Source: Elusimicrobia bacterium CG08_land_8_20_14_0_20_44_26 (GTDB taxonomy: Bacteria; CG03). Taken from it: a DNA stretch of 20,447 nucleotides. This document shows, piece after piece, positions 1 through 7,727 of this stretch. The notes beneath the pieces are model-generated. The model was not told the DNA's origin and did no database searches. It saw only the letters and a list, made by a program, of their open reading frames with translations. The translations under genes and the position numbers were made by a program. The stretch lies in contig PEXM01000020.1 of the NCBI GenBank assembly GCA_002779055.1, forward strand, positions 1 to 20,447, given 5' to 3'. Position 1 is the stretch's first letter, and the number at the start of each line of letters is the position of its first letter.

Positions 1-1088
1 GACCTTGCAAAAGACGTTTTCCCCGTTCCCGGGGGGCCGACAAAACAGAGAATAGGTCCTTTTATTTTCTTGTTAAGTTTGCACACCGCCAGATACTCAA
101 GCGTGCGTTCCTTTGATTTTGTAAGACCCCAGTGTTCCTCCTCAAGAATTTTTTCGACTTTTTTTATATCCATATTGTCTTCCGTTTTTTTATTCCAGGG
201 CATTGCCAAAAGCCAGTCGATATACGTTCGGACAACGGTCGCCTCGGGTGAAAAAGGCATCATTTTTGTCATACGTTCAATTTCCTCTTTCGCCGTCTTC
301 GTCACCTCTTTTGGCATTTTAGCGGAATTTATTTTTTTGAGATAATCCGAACATTCCTTGTTCGGGCCGTCCTTGTTCAATTCCTTTTCAATTGTTTTCA
401 TTTCTTCGGAGAGAAAATACTGTCTCTGGTTTTTCTGAATTTCCTGATGGACTTTTTCGTGGATGTCTTTCTTGACGGTAATAAATTCTTTCTCCCGCGC
501 GAGAATCTTTATAAGATGCATCATCAGCGCGGACGCATCGTCTTCTTCTAAGAACTTCTGCTTGTCGGCGACTCTGCCGGGAAGGTAGCCGATTACGAGG
601 TAAATAATCTTAAGAGGGTCATTTATGGCGAGAATGTCCTTGATTACTTCTCTCGGTATTTTGCCCGCCGCTTCTGCATACCGTTGAAATTCGGAAACGA
701 GAGAACTGAAAGCGGCTTCCATTTTCACGCCGAAATTAAATTTTAACTCAGCCGGCGTTATTTCCGCCGTAGCGAAAGAACCTAAATGTGAAAAAGTTTT
801 TATTTTTGCGCGGGATATGCCTTCAATAAGAATCTTGTAACCGCCGCCGGATTCCTGCACCGATTGAAGCACTGTCCCGACGCATCCCGTTTTGTAAAGG
901 TCGGTAAGTTCGGGGTCTTCCGTCTTCGGGTTTCTCTGCGTGATGAAAAATATTTGCTTGTCGCCCATGAGAGCGTTTTTGAGAGCTTCCTGCGATTTTT
1001 GCCGTCCGACATATATCGGGATCCTGTTAAAAGGGAATATAACGGTATCCCGCACTGCTATAACCGGCATCATCCGCTGTATCGTCAT
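1..1088 (-). CDS. lon: ATP-dependent protease Lon, N-terminal part (runs off window)
   Basis: Lon is a cytoplasmic AAA+ serine protease that degrades misfolded and regulatory proteins. The 362 visible codons hold the N-terminal substrate-binding domain ([13 protein letters not shown] near residues 8-20), the long helical linker ([17 protein letters not shown]), and the start of the AAA+ module with Walker A GPPGTGKT at about residues 351-358. That spacing matches E. coli Lon. The ATPase remainder and the Ser-Lys protease domain lie outside the window, so integrity cannot be judged. The ATG at 1088 overlaps the clpP stop codon as ATGA, which implies translational coupling. A second in-frame ATG pair lies at codons 6-7. 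The gene is last in a tig-clpP-lon run. The family assignment is certain; the exact start is likely but not proven. Confidence 0.96.
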   Translation of the reverse strand, partial: MTIQRMMPVIAVRDTVIFPFNRIPIYVGRQKSQEALKNALMGDKQIFFITQRNPKTEDPELTDLYKTGCVGTVLQSVQESGGGYKILIEGISRAKIKTFSHLGSFATAEITPAELKFNFGVKMEAAFSSLVSEFQRYAEAAGKIPREVIKDILAINDPLKIIYLVIGYLPGRVADKQKFLEEDDASALMMHLIKILAREKEFITVKKDIHEKVHQEIQKNQRQYFLSEEMKTIEKELNKDGPNKECSDYLKKINSAKMPKEVTKTAKEEIERMTKMMPFSPEATVVRTYIDWLLAMPWNKKTEDNMDIKKVEKILEEEHWGLTKSKERTLEYLAVCKLNKKIKGPILCFVGPPGTGKTSFAR

Positions 1089-1687
1089 CTCTGTATTCTC
1101 GATTTTACCACGTCATCCACGATTCCGTAATTTTTGGCTTCTTCCGCGCTCATAAAATAATCTCTTTCGGTGTCTTTCTCAATTTTGGACAACGGTTGTC
1201 CGGTGACTTTGGCGAGAATTTCATTTAGCCGTATTTTCATGCGGAGTATTTCTTTTGTCTGTATCTCCAAATCGGTCGCCTGTCCCTGAATACCGCCGAG
1301 CGGCTGGTGAATCATAATTCTGGCGTTCGGCAAAGCGTATCTTTTCCCTTTTTCGCCGCAGGCGAGAATTATCGCAGCCATAGACGCCGCCTGTCCTATG
1401 CAGTATGTCGCTACGGGGCATTTTATGAAATTTAATGTATCTAAAATCGCCATGCCGCTCGTTACGATGCCGCCGACATTGTTTATGTATATTGAAATTC
1501 CCTTGCTGTTGTTTTCAAATTCAAGAAAGAGAAGCTGCGCAATTATAAGATTTGCGGTGTCATCGTTTATCTGCGTTCCGAGAAAGATGATTCTTTCCCT
1601 GAGAAGTCGTGAATAAATATCATAAGCTCTTTCGCCTCTGCCGGTTTCTTCCACAACCATCGGAATGAGCATAGAAAATTCTTTCAT
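1085..1687 (-). CDS. clpP: ATP-dependent Clp protease proteolytic subunit ClpP
   Basis: ClpP is the barrel-forming serine peptidase that degrades substrates fed by a Clp ATPase. The 200-residue length is normal. The catalytic triad is visible: Ser102 in GQAASMAA, His127 in IMIHQP and Asp176 in ERDYF. The glycine-rich substrate strand reads [11 protein letters not shown] (residues 68-78), where most ClpPs have INSPGG, so the Ser-Pro pair is replaced by Asn-Val. AAGGAG lies about seven bases before the ATG at 1687 and comes from the repeat that separates tig and clpP. The stop overlaps lon. No clpX lies between clpP and lon, although tig-clpP-clpX-lon is the common order, so the ATPase partner must be encoded elsewhere. 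Confidence 0.97.
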   Translation of the reverse strand: MKEFSMLIPMVVEETGRGERAYDIYSRLLRERIIFLGTQINDDTANLIIAQLLFLEFENNSKGISIYINNVGGIVTSGMAILDTLNFIKCPVATYCIGQAASMAAIILACGEKGKRYALPNARIMIHQPLGGIQGQATDLEIQTKEILRMKIRLNEILAKVTGQPLSKIEKDTERDYFMSAEEAKNYGIVDDVVKSRIQR

Positions 1688-1705
1688 TATATCTCCTTAT
1701 CAAGG

Positions 1706-1794
1706 TTACAAGGGTGGTGGGAGGGTAGCGTTCGCTTTTCCTCCTTACAAGGGTGGTGGGAGGGTAGCGTTCGCTTTTCCTCCTTACAAGGGCG
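1706..1794 (-). repeat. Two 39-bp tandem repeats (family A) between tig and clpP
   Basis: Two copies of a 39-bp unit lie at 1706-1744 and 1745-1783, followed by a broken third copy at 1784-1794. Read on the gene strand, the core is CTACCCTCCCACCACCCTTG followed by TAAGGAGG. They fill the gap between the tig stop and the clpP start. The same core occurs before tig and wecB, always in this orientation relative to the downstream gene. Confidence 0.9.
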
Positions 1795-1797
1795 CGT

Positions 1798-3000
1798 TCA
1801 TTTTATTTTACCCTCTTTAATTATAAAATCAAATATCTTGTCCGTCAATAGCGTGTTTTTAAGGCGATTGGCATTTTCTTTGCCGTATTTCTCTCCGAGT
1901 TTATTCTTAAAGTCGTCTTCCGTGAGCGTGATGTTTTCCTTTTCCGCAATTTTCCCGAGGAGAAGGGCGAGAGAAATGTTTTTCCGCGACAGGGTTTCTA
2001 TTTCCTTTTCCATACTTTCAATTTTCCGGTCAGGGTATTCTTTTTTTAAAGTGTCTGTCATGGAGTGTTTTTCCTCATCAAGCATTGAGCGGGGAATTTC
2101 CAGAGGATTTTTCTTTAGAATGTAATCGGTTATCTGTTCTCTGATATAGCGGGTGTTTTCAATTTCAAATTCCGCGATGAGGCGGTTTTTTAATACTTCC
2201 TCAAGTTCATTCAGGTTTTTGGCTCCGAAAAGTTGGGCGAATTTATCGTCGGCTTCCGGCAAAATTTTCTCTAAAATGTCCGTTATTTTTATACGGAACG
2301 TCATCTTTTTTCCGGCGAGAGAGCGAATCTCGAAATCCGCCGGCGCCTCAAATGTAATATCCCCGGGTGTGTTTTTTACGAGATTTAGAATGTCTGGCCA
2401 GAGACCCTGCATGAGTTTTTCTTTGCTTATTTCCGCAAGCAGATTTTTTCTGCTTATTCCCTTAACGGACCCTCCTGCTTCAAGGATTTCCATATCGTAT
2501 TTGATAAAAAGATTTTCCTCTGGTTTTTCTTTTTCCACACTCTTAAGCCGGGCGGCAGTTTCTCTCAGGTTTAAAACCGCTTTTTTTATGTCTTCTTCTG
2601 TGACCTCTTTGCTGTTTTTTTTAATTGGGATTTTCTTGTATCCTGAAACATCAAATTCAGGGATTACTTCAAGTTCAACGGAAAAACTCTCAGGAACATC
2701 TCCCGACCATTTAAATTCCATAAGCCTGGCGGGGCTTACAGCACGCAGAGAGTTATCGTCAGCCAATTGGCGGAGTTTCTCCGATATTATGAATTTTTCC
2801 CGCTCGTCTTTGAGTTCTCCCGAATATTCCTTCGTTAAAAACGTATCCGGGACTTTGCCTTTACGAAAGCCGGGGACGCTGACAGAACTTTTTAATTTAT
2901 TTAAGGCGTGCGAGAGAGAGCGTCTGCCTGTATTGTCGTCAATTTTAAATAAGACGCTCTTTAAAGTTTTTGACTTCTCAAGAATTTTTATTCCTTCCAT
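1798..3000 (-). CDS. tig: Trigger factor, ribosome-associated chaperone
   Basis: Trigger factor binds the ribosomal exit tunnel and shields nascent chains. The 400-residue protein carries the ribosome-docking loop VPGFRKGKVP (about residues 43-52). A middle FKBP-type domain covers roughly residues 145-235 and the helical C-terminal chaperone arms follow. The FKBP segment is divergent: the usual MIPGFE-like motif reads LMQGLWPD, so prolyl isomerase activity is doubtful. The start chosen is the ATG at 3000, because AAGGAGAGAAAT precedes it and MEGIKILEKSK fits the family N-terminus. The longer open frame upstream runs through a tRNA gene and is not real. An identical SD-ATG sequence 40 bp upstream opens an 8-residue leader ORF. 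The neighbours clpP and lon make this a quality-control operon. Confidence 0.96.
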   Translation of the reverse strand: MEGIKILEKSKTLKSVLFKIDDNTGRRSLSHALNKLKSSVSVPGFRKGKVPDTFLTKEYSGELKDEREKFIISEKLRQLADDNSLRAVSPARLMEFKWSGDVPESFSVELEVIPEFDVSGYKKIPIKKNSKEVTEEDIKKAVLNLRETAARLKSVEKEKPEENLFIKYDMEILEAGGSVKGISRKNLLAEISKEKLMQGLWPDILNLVKNTPGDITFEAPADFEIRSLAGKKMTFRIKITDILEKILPEADDKFAQLFGAKNLNELEEVLKNRLIAEFEIENTRYIREQITDYILKKNPLEIPRSMLDEEKHSMTDTLKKEYPDRKIESMEKEIETLSRKNISLALLLGKIAEKENITLTEDDFKNKLGEKYGKENANRLKNTLLTDKIFDFIIKEGKIK

Positions 3001-3080
3001 ATTTCTCTCCTTATCAGGGCGGTGGGAGGGTGGCGTCCATATTTCTCTCCTTATCAGGGCGGTGGGAGGGTGGCGTTCGC
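3001..3080 (-). repeat. Two 40-bp tandem repeats (family A) at the tig start
   Basis: Units 3001-3040 and 3041-3080 are identical except for their last few bases on the plus strand (tccat against ttcgc). On the gene strand each unit ends in CCTGATAAGGAGAGAAAT, which is the Shine-Dalgarno sequence of tig. The core CACCCTCCCACCGCCCTGAT is shared with the clpP and wecB repeats. Confidence 0.92.
3014..3040 (-). CDS. Possible 8-residue leader ORF upstream of tig
   Basis: Inside the repeat pair, a copy of the tig SD and ATG opens the peptide MDATLPPP, which ends at TGA 14 bases before the true tig ATG. Its SD and spacing are identical to those of tig, so ribosomes should load on it about as well. 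The peptide ends in three prolines before the stop, a context known to slow ribosomes. A regulatory role is inference; it may be only a by-product of the duplication. Confidence 0.4.
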   Translation of the reverse strand: MDATLPPP

Positions 3081-3107
3081 TTTCTCTCCTTTTCGCTCTT
3101 TCAATTT

Positions 3108-3189
3108 TGCCGGAGGGGAGAGTTGAACTCCCAAGGGTTTTCCCATACGGTCCTAAGCCGTACGCGTCTGCCAGTTTCGCCACTCCGGC
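3108..3189 (-). tRNA. tRNA-Leu (anticodon TAG)
   Basis: On the minus strand a cloverleaf folds with acceptor GCCGGAG pairing CTCCGGC and a D-arm containing CTGGCAGACG. The anticodon loop CTTAGGA (anticodon TAG) is closed by a TACGG/CCGTA stem. There is a long variable arm (TGGGAAAACCC) and a T-arm GGGAG-TTCAACT-CTCCC. The long variable arm and the TAG anticodon identify leucine. CCA is not encoded. The gene sits about 108 bases upstream of tig on the same strand and probably shares its promoter. Confidence 0.95.
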
Positions 3190-3250
3190 AGGAGTCCGCA
3201 CCCGCCTTAGTCGGACACCTTCGGCGGCAGCGGGCCGGACACGCAAAGCA

Positions 3251-3279
3251 ATTTTATATAAATATCCTATTTTTTGCAA
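3251..3279 (-). promoter_or_regulatory. Candidate sigma-70-type promoter for tRNA-Leu/tig/clpP/lon
   Basis: On the minus strand, TTGCAA (3274-3279) and TAAAAT (3251-3256) are separated by 17 bases and point toward tRNA-Leu. It is the best match in the intergenic gap. Assignment is by eye only. Confidence 0.4.
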
Positions 3280-3319
3280 ACAGCCGAATCGGAACTTCAG
3301 TACGTAATTGTTGCACACA

Positions 3320-3348
3320 TTGCAAATTGCGAAAATATTTCATATAAT
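3320..3348 (+). promoter_or_regulatory. Strong sigma-70-type promoter for the sppA operon
   Basis: TTGCAA (3320-3325), a 17-base spacer and a perfect TATAAT (3343-3348). The predicted start of transcription is near 3355, downstream of the GTG/ATG-like codons at about 3308. This supports the ATG at 3383 as the sppA start. Confidence 0.7.
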
Positions 3349-3382
3349 AACAAATACGATATGTTTAAGGGTGGAGGCAGGA

Positions 3383-4267
3383 ATGAAGGAAAAAATATTA
3401 AGTTATCTTTTGCCGGCGCTTCTGCTTTTTTCATCGGTAGCCGTTTTTTTCAAAGAAACAAGCGGCAGTAAAAGCGTCGCGCAACTGGCGGGTAAAGATA
3501 AGGTCGGTCTTATTAAAATTTACGGCATTATTTCTGTAGAACCGCCGAGGGGTGCGTCTTTTGTGGGACTTAGAGGCAGCGACAAATGGGTTCAACAGTT
3601 GAAATTCATGCGCAAAGAGCGCGTCAAAGCGGTTGTTCTGCGGATAAATTCGCCAGGAGGAACAATCGGCGCCTGTCAGGAAGTGGTGGAAGAGATTGAA
3701 AAAATAAAAAAAGACGGAATTCCGGTTGTGGCGTCTCTGGGCGATGTTGCAGCGTCGGGAGGTTATTACATCGCTTCTGCTTGCGATAAAATATTCCTGA
3801 ATCCCGGCACTCTTACGGGTTCCATAGGCGTTATGATGGGTTCATCCGACTGGAGCGAGCTTATGGACAAAATAGGCATCAAACCGGAAGTGATAAAAAG
3901 CGGAAAATACAAGGATATGGGAGCGTATTACAGGGAATTGTCCGAAGAAGAAAGAAAGATGATACAGAGTATGATAGACGGAACTTTTGAGCAGTTTTTG
4001 AGCATTGTATCAAAAGGCCGGAAAATACCGGATGAAAAATTAAGACCCCTTGCGCAGGGGCAGGTTTTTACGGGCGAGCAGGCGATTAAATACGGGTTTG
4101 CCGACAAAATAGGCAATATGAATTCCGCCATTCAGGAGGCGTCGAGTATGGCGGGAATAGTCGGAGAGCCCCGTGTGATTGAAAGTCCGGATATTTTTGA
4201 AAGATTTTTCAGCGCCGTATATGATATGCCCGAAACACTCAGCGATGCGTTGAGGAAAATATGGTAG
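3383..4267 (+). CDS. sppA: Signal peptide peptidase SppA, short S49-family form
   Basis: SppA is a membrane-anchored serine protease that degrades leftover signal peptides. The 294-residue protein starts with one transmembrane anchor (about residues 6-22). It shows the S49 motifs INSPGGT (substrate strand), DVAASGGYY with nucleophile Ser125, and KSGKYKDMG with the general-base lysine best placed at Lys177 by alignment to B. subtilis SppA. The length fits the single-domain Bacillus-type form, not the doubled E. coli form. The ATG at 3383 has GGAGG five bases upstream. The longer frame from 3308 would begin before the promoter's likely start site. The last seven bases overlap the next gene. Confidence 0.93.
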   Translation: MKEKILSYLLPALLLFSSVAVFFKETSGSKSVAQLAGKDKVGLIKIYGIISVEPPRGASFVGLRGSDKWVQQLKFMRKERVKAVVLRINSPGGTIGACQEVVEEIEKIKKDGIPVVASLGDVAASGGYYIASACDKIFLNPGTLTGSIGVMMGSSDWSELMDKIGIKPEVIKSGKYKDMGAYYRELSEEERKMIQSMIDGTFEQFLSIVSKGRKIPDEKLRPLAQGQVFTGEQAIKYGFADKIGNMNSAIQEASSMAGIVGEPRVIESPDIFERFFSAVYDMPETLSDALRKIW

Positions 4268-4848
4268 AGGCGCTATTGCCCCAGCCCCACGGGACGGCCT
4301 TCATCCAGAGTGCGGCGCAGGACTCTGATAGGTCCTTTTACAACTTTATTTTCCGTCCTGAAACCGCATGGAGCGTTTTCACCGCGCGCAGGTCCTTCGT
4401 TCTTTCTCTTTTTGTTTTTCTTGCATCCAGCATCGCGCAGGCCGTCGCTTTTGGCGCCGTAAACGGCGGTTTTTTCATTATGCTTCCGTTCATTTTTTTA
4501 CAATGGATTATTGCCGCCTCTGCGTATCATTTTTTTTCGTATATTTTGGGCGGCAGGGGCGATGTAGTATCTTTCTTTTGTTTGTGGGCGATGACGGATA
4601 TACCGCTCCTCTTTCTGCCGTCGGCAAGAATTTTAAGCCGCCTGTTTTTGAGAAACGGCGTTTTAATTTCGTTTTCATTCATCGCCGCGGTCTATGCGTG
4701 GAGTGCGGCGCTCAAAATCAAACTGCTTAAATTTAATTATCACATTTCATCGTATAATGCGTTTTTTGTTTTTCTTTTCCCCATTGTTGCTGCTGGCGTT
4801 ATTATTGCTTTATCCATTGTCTTATACGCATTGTGGCTCCTCATATGA
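4261..4848 (+). CDS. Yip1-family-like integral membrane protein
   Basis: The 195-residue protein has about five hydrophobic segments (roughly residues 45-66, 71-95, 103-120, 128-150 and 163-194) after a soluble N-terminus. The layout and the early RPETAW motif resemble bacterial Yip1/YIP1-like membrane proteins, whose function is poorly defined. It overlaps sppA by seven bases, and its stop overlaps the argC start as ATGA, so the three genes are translationally coupled. No catalytic motif is visible. The family call is by overall pattern only; a generic multi-pass membrane protein is the alternative. Confidence 0.75.
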   Translation: MVEALLPQPHGTAFIQSAAQDSDRSFYNFIFRPETAWSVFTARRSFVLSLFVFLASSIAQAVAFGAVNGGFFIMLPFIFLQWIIAASAYHFFSYILGGRGDVVSFFCLWAMTDIPLLFLPSARILSRLFLRNGVLISFSFIAAVYAWSAALKIKLLKFNYHISSYNAFFVFLFPIVAAGVIIALSIVLYALWLLI

Positions 4849-5855
4849 TACGCGTATCCATAGCCGGAGTCACTGGTTTTACGGGCGAAGAACTGCTGAA
4901 AATACTCGTTCGTCACCCGGAAGTCCAAATTAAACATCTTATATCCCGCCAGGCGGGGCAGAAAATCAGCGACACCCATCCATCCGTTTTATTTGACGGC
5001 GAAACCGAGAATCTTTCGGTCAACATAATTTCCGACACTGACGTTGTTTTTCTCTGTCTTCCCCATACGGAATCCGCCAGCGCGGCTTACAGGTTTTACG
5101 AGAGAGGGAAAGCCGTGATTGATTTGAGCGCGGATTTTCGCTTCAGAAATGCCACAAATTACAGGAACGTCTATGGCGTTGCGCACCCTTATCCGCGGCT
5201 TCTTTCAAAAGCCGTCTATGGTCTGAGCGAGTTTTACAGGGAAAAAATAAAAGGAGCAAAACTTCTCGCAAATCCAGGATGCTACCCGACGGCTTCTCTT
5301 TTTGCGATACTGCCGGCTCTTATGTCCGGAATTTCCTCCGAAAACGGGATTGTAATAGATGCCAAAAGCGGCATATCCGGCGCGGGTAAGAAACTCGCCG
5401 AGGAATATCTTTTTTCAAGTGTGTATGGAAGCACCCGCGCTTACAGCGTCGGATGCCACCGTCATCAGCCGGAAATAGAGCAGGAAATTCTGCTCATTAC
5501 CGGGAAAAAACCGACGCTTTCTTTCGTTCCTCATCTTTTGCCGCAGGAAAGAGGAATTATGGCGACCGTCTATATGAGGATGAAAGAAATTATCAGAGAA
5601 GAAGCGGTTCTTACCGCTTATCGGAAATTCTACAAAAACGAGCGTTTTGTAAAAGTTCTGCCGCCCGGCTCAATGCCTGCGACGGGAGATGTCTCCGGCA
5701 CGAACAATGTGAGAATCGGAATCGCCGTGGACAGGCGCGCGGGGACGCTCATTGTGATATCGGTTATAGATAATCTTATAAAAGGCGCATCGGGTCAGGC
5801 GGTGCAAAATATGAATATAATGTTTGGCTTTGAGGAATCGACGGCTCTTAAATAA
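4845..5855 (+). CDS. argC: N-acetyl-gamma-glutamyl-phosphate reductase
   Basis: ArgC catalyses the NADPH-dependent third step of arginine/ornithine synthesis, reducing N-acetylglutamyl phosphate to the semialdehyde. The 336 residues show the Rossmann motif GVTGFTGEEL (residues 8-17), the active-site Cys146 in NPGCYPTA, SGISGAG, and the histidine region GCHRHQPEIEQ. The start at ATG 4845 fits the family N-terminus (MIRVSIAG) and overlaps the upstream stop as ATGA. A GTG four codons earlier is possible but unlikely. argJ follows after a repeat-filled gap, so the two form an arginine module inside a longer operon. Confidence 0.97.
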   Translation: MIRVSIAGVTGFTGEELLKILVRHPEVQIKHLISRQAGQKISDTHPSVLFDGETENLSVNIISDTDVVFLCLPHTESASAAYRFYERGKAVIDLSADFRFRNATNYRNVYGVAHPYPRLLSKAVYGLSEFYREKIKGAKLLANPGCYPTASLFAILPALMSGISSENGIVIDAKSGISGAGKKLAEEYLFSSVYGSTRAYSVGCHRHQPEIEQEILLITGKKPTLSFVPHLLPQERGIMATVYMRMKEIIREEAVLTAYRKFYKNERFVKVLPPGSMPATGDVSGTNNVRIGIAVDRRAGTLIVISVIDNLIKGASGQAVQNMNIMFGFEESTALK

Positions 5856-5869
5856 GTGAAGAGTGAAGA

Positions 5870-5985
5870 GGGAAGAGTGAAGAGAAAACCCCCTCTCAAT
5901 CTCCCCCTTGGAAAGGGGGAGAAGACAGGGAAGAGTGAAGAGAAAACCCCCTCTTAGCTCTCCCCTTGAAAAGGGGGAGAGGAGA
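5870..5985 (+). repeat. Two 58-bp tandem repeats with hairpins (family B) between argC and argJ
   Basis: Two units start at 5870 and 5928. Each contains GAAGAGTGAAGAGAAAACCC followed by an inverted repeat. In unit 1, CTCCCCCTT (5901-5909) pairs with AAGGGGGAG (5913-5921) around a three-base loop. Unit 2 has a slightly imperfect version at 5960-5979. There is no T-run after the stems, so these are not standard terminators. Unit 2 ends in GAGAGGAGAGAG directly before the argJ ATG and supplies its SD. Confidence 0.9.
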
Positions 5986-5988
5986 GAG

Positions 5989-7137
5989 ATGAGAAAAAAA
6001 AGATTTCCTTCCGGATTTTTTATTGGTGCTGCGTCGGCGGGAATTAAAGATAATGATAAGGACGTCGGCGTCATATATTGTCCTTGCGGATTCCGGGCGG
6101 CGGCTCTTTTTACAAAAAACAGATTCAAGGCGGCTCCCGTCGTTATTAGCGAAAAACATTTGCCTCTCGGTAAAGTTCTCGTCGTCAATTCAGGCGTCGC
6201 AAACGCCGCCACGGGCGAAAAAGGGCTTCGGGATGCAATGGAAATTGCATCTTACGCGGGAAAGCAGTTTGACGCGTCTCCTGAAGAAGTCCTTATGGCT
6301 TCAACCGGAGTTATAGGAAAGATCCTCCCTCTTCAAAAAATAAAAGCGGGTATAAAAAACATAAAGGAAAGTTTTCTGAGTAAGCCGGTCTCGCCGGATG
6401 ATTTTGCGCAAAGCATTCTTACGACGGATACAAAGCGAAAGACGGTCTGGACGGAAAACTTCTGGGCATGCGCCAAAGGTTCGGGAATGATTTGTCCCGA
6501 TATGGCGACCTTTCTCTGTTTTATAGTGACGGACGCCGCTTTTCCGAAAGGAAAAGAAAAAAGCATTCTCAGGGAATGCGCACAGCCCTTTAACAGAATG
6601 ACCGTTGACGGGGAAATGTCCACCAACGACACCGTTTTTCTGCTTTCTTCCGGCATCAGAAATGTGCCGCGCGAGGCGTCAGCGCTCTCAAAGGAACTCC
6701 TTTATGTTTGCGCTCATCTCGCCGAAAAAATTATTGACGATGGCGAGGGCAGGCACAAAGTTATTGACATCTCCGTCAGGGGCGCGAAATCGTTTTATGA
6801 GGCGAAAAAGACGGCTCTGCATCTTGCAACCTCGCCTCTGATAAAAACGGCGTTTAACGGGGAAAGCCCGAACTGGGGAAGAATTTTATCCCGGGCGGGT
6901 TCCCTCAATGTTCGGATGAGGAGCGAAAAAGTGAGAATAACAATCTGCGGTGTAAAAGTGTTTGCCGCGGGGCAGGGAGGAGCGAAAAATTTTAATGTCC
7001 GCGCTCTTAAAGGGCGTCTCAAAAAAAAGAACGTATCCCTTGAAATAGATCTCGGCGCAGGCGTCGCCGGGTGCGTTTACAGAACGACTGATTTAAGTTG
7101 CGAATATGTTAAAATAAATGCGGGCTATTTGACCTAA
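5989..7137 (+). CDS. argJ: Glutamate N-acetyltransferase (ArgJ)
   Basis: ArgJ moves the acetyl group from N-acetylornithine to glutamate, recycling acetyl in arginine synthesis; some members also use acetyl-CoA. The precursor cleaves itself before a conserved threonine, here Thr174 in KGSGMICPDMAT, giving alpha and beta chains. The C-terminal YVKINAGY block is present. The usual NSGNANA motif reads NSGVANA (Val70). The 382-residue length fits when the ATG at 5989 is used; it has AGGAG just upstream. An open frame begins 27 codons earlier but consists only of translated repeat. Whether it is mono- or bifunctional cannot be told from the sequence. No argB or argD is in the window. Confidence 0.96.
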   Translation: MRKKRFPSGFFIGAASAGIKDNDKDVGVIYCPCGFRAAALFTKNRFKAAPVVISEKHLPLGKVLVVNSGVANAATGEKGLRDAMEIASYAGKQFDASPEEVLMASTGVIGKILPLQKIKAGIKNIKESFLSKPVSPDDFAQSILTTDTKRKTVWTENFWACAKGSGMICPDMATFLCFIVTDAAFPKGKEKSILRECAQPFNRMTVDGEMSTNDTVFLLSSGIRNVPREASALSKELLYVCAHLAEKIIDDGEGRHKVIDISVRGAKSFYEAKKTALHLATSPLIKTAFNGESPNWGRILSRAGSLNVRMRSEKVRITICGVKVFAAGQGGAKNFNVRALKGRLKKKNVSLEIDLGAGVAGCVYRTTDLSCEYVKINAGYLT

Positions 7138-7150
7138 AAGGAGTTGAAAT

Positions 7151-7723
7151 ATGTCGGAAAATAAAGTGTTGACGGTTAAAGAAGCGAGTGCCTCAAAAGA
7201 GTTCCAGAGAGTTGTTGAAACCGTGAAAAACGGCGGAATTATCATTTTCCCTACGGACACCGTTTACGGCATCGGCGCTTCGGTTAAATTCAGCGAAAGC
7301 ATTGATAAAATTTATAGGATCAAGAAAAGGCCGAAGAAAAAACCGATAGTAATTCTGATGTCTTCCTGGCGGGAGTCCTCTCATCTTGTGGGCAGGGTGA
7401 GCCAGAGGGTGAGGACGATGATGAAAGAGTACTGGCCGGGAGCGACCACTCTGATTCTCTCAGGCAGAGCCCGCCCCATTGCTTTGAGGGTTCCGAACCA
7501 CAAGTTCGCGCTGCAACTTCTCTCTGCTGTAGGGCCTATGGCGGTTACCTCCGCCAATATATCAGGTGAACCTGCTCCTGCGGTTTTTAGCGGCATAGAA
7601 AAAGATTTGCTCAAACAGGCGGATATCGTTATCAAAGACGAAAAGCCCCTGAAAGGCGTATCTTCCACGATTATAGACGTCACCTCGGGCGAGATTGAAA
7701 TTATCCGCGAAGGCAAGCTTTAA
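7151..7723 (+). CDS. ywlC: Threonylcarbamoyl-AMP synthase (TsaC/YwlC/YrdC family)
   Basis: This enzyme makes L-threonylcarbamoyladenylate from threonine, bicarbonate and ATP, the first step of the t6A37 modification of ANN-decoding tRNAs. The 190 residues form one YrdC domain with IIIFPTDTVYGIGA (about 30-43), KKRPKKKP, the WPGATTLIL block, and TSANISGEPAP. It is the short form without the C-terminal Sua5 domain. AAGGAG lies seven bases before the ATG. A 13-bp gap separates it from argJ and four bases separate it from the next gene, as expected for co-transcription. Confidence 0.95.
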   Translation: MSENKVLTVKEASASKEFQRVVETVKNGGIIIFPTDTVYGIGASVKFSESIDKIYRIKKRPKKKPIVILMSSWRESSHLVGRVSQRVRTMMKEYWPGATTLILSGRARPIALRVPNHKFALQLLSAVGPMAVTSANISGEPAPAVFSGIEKDLLKQADIVIKDEKPLKGVSSTIIDVTSGEIEIIREGKL

Positions 7724-7727
7724 CGGG

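Noticed and set aside
1706..1794. CRISPR-like tandem repeats
   Set aside because: There are only two adjacent copies without unique spacers, and the same unit recurs at gene starts elsewhere.
2153..3307. Long plus-strand open frame opposite tig
   Set aside because: It is the antisense shadow of trigger factor, is serine/phenylalanine rich, and crosses the tRNA; no family features.
3001..3318. N-terminal extension of the tig reading frame
   Set aside because: It runs through the repeats and the whole tRNA-Leu gene; the true start at 3000 has a perfect SD and family N-terminus.
3308..3382. Upstream start for sppA
   Set aside because: It precedes the expected transcription start of the TTGCAA-N17-TATAAT promoter, and the ATG at 3383 has a GGAGG SD and leads into the signal anchor.
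5901..5921. Intrinsic terminator between argC and argJ
   Set aside because: The stem is strong but no T-run follows and the operon clearly continues.
5908..5988. 27-codon N-terminal extension of argJ
   Set aside because: It translates only the tandem repeat; ATG 5989 has an SD and fits the family length.
5670..6212. Minus-strand open frame across the argC-argJ junction
   Set aside because: It is antisense to two certain genes and made largely of the repeat.
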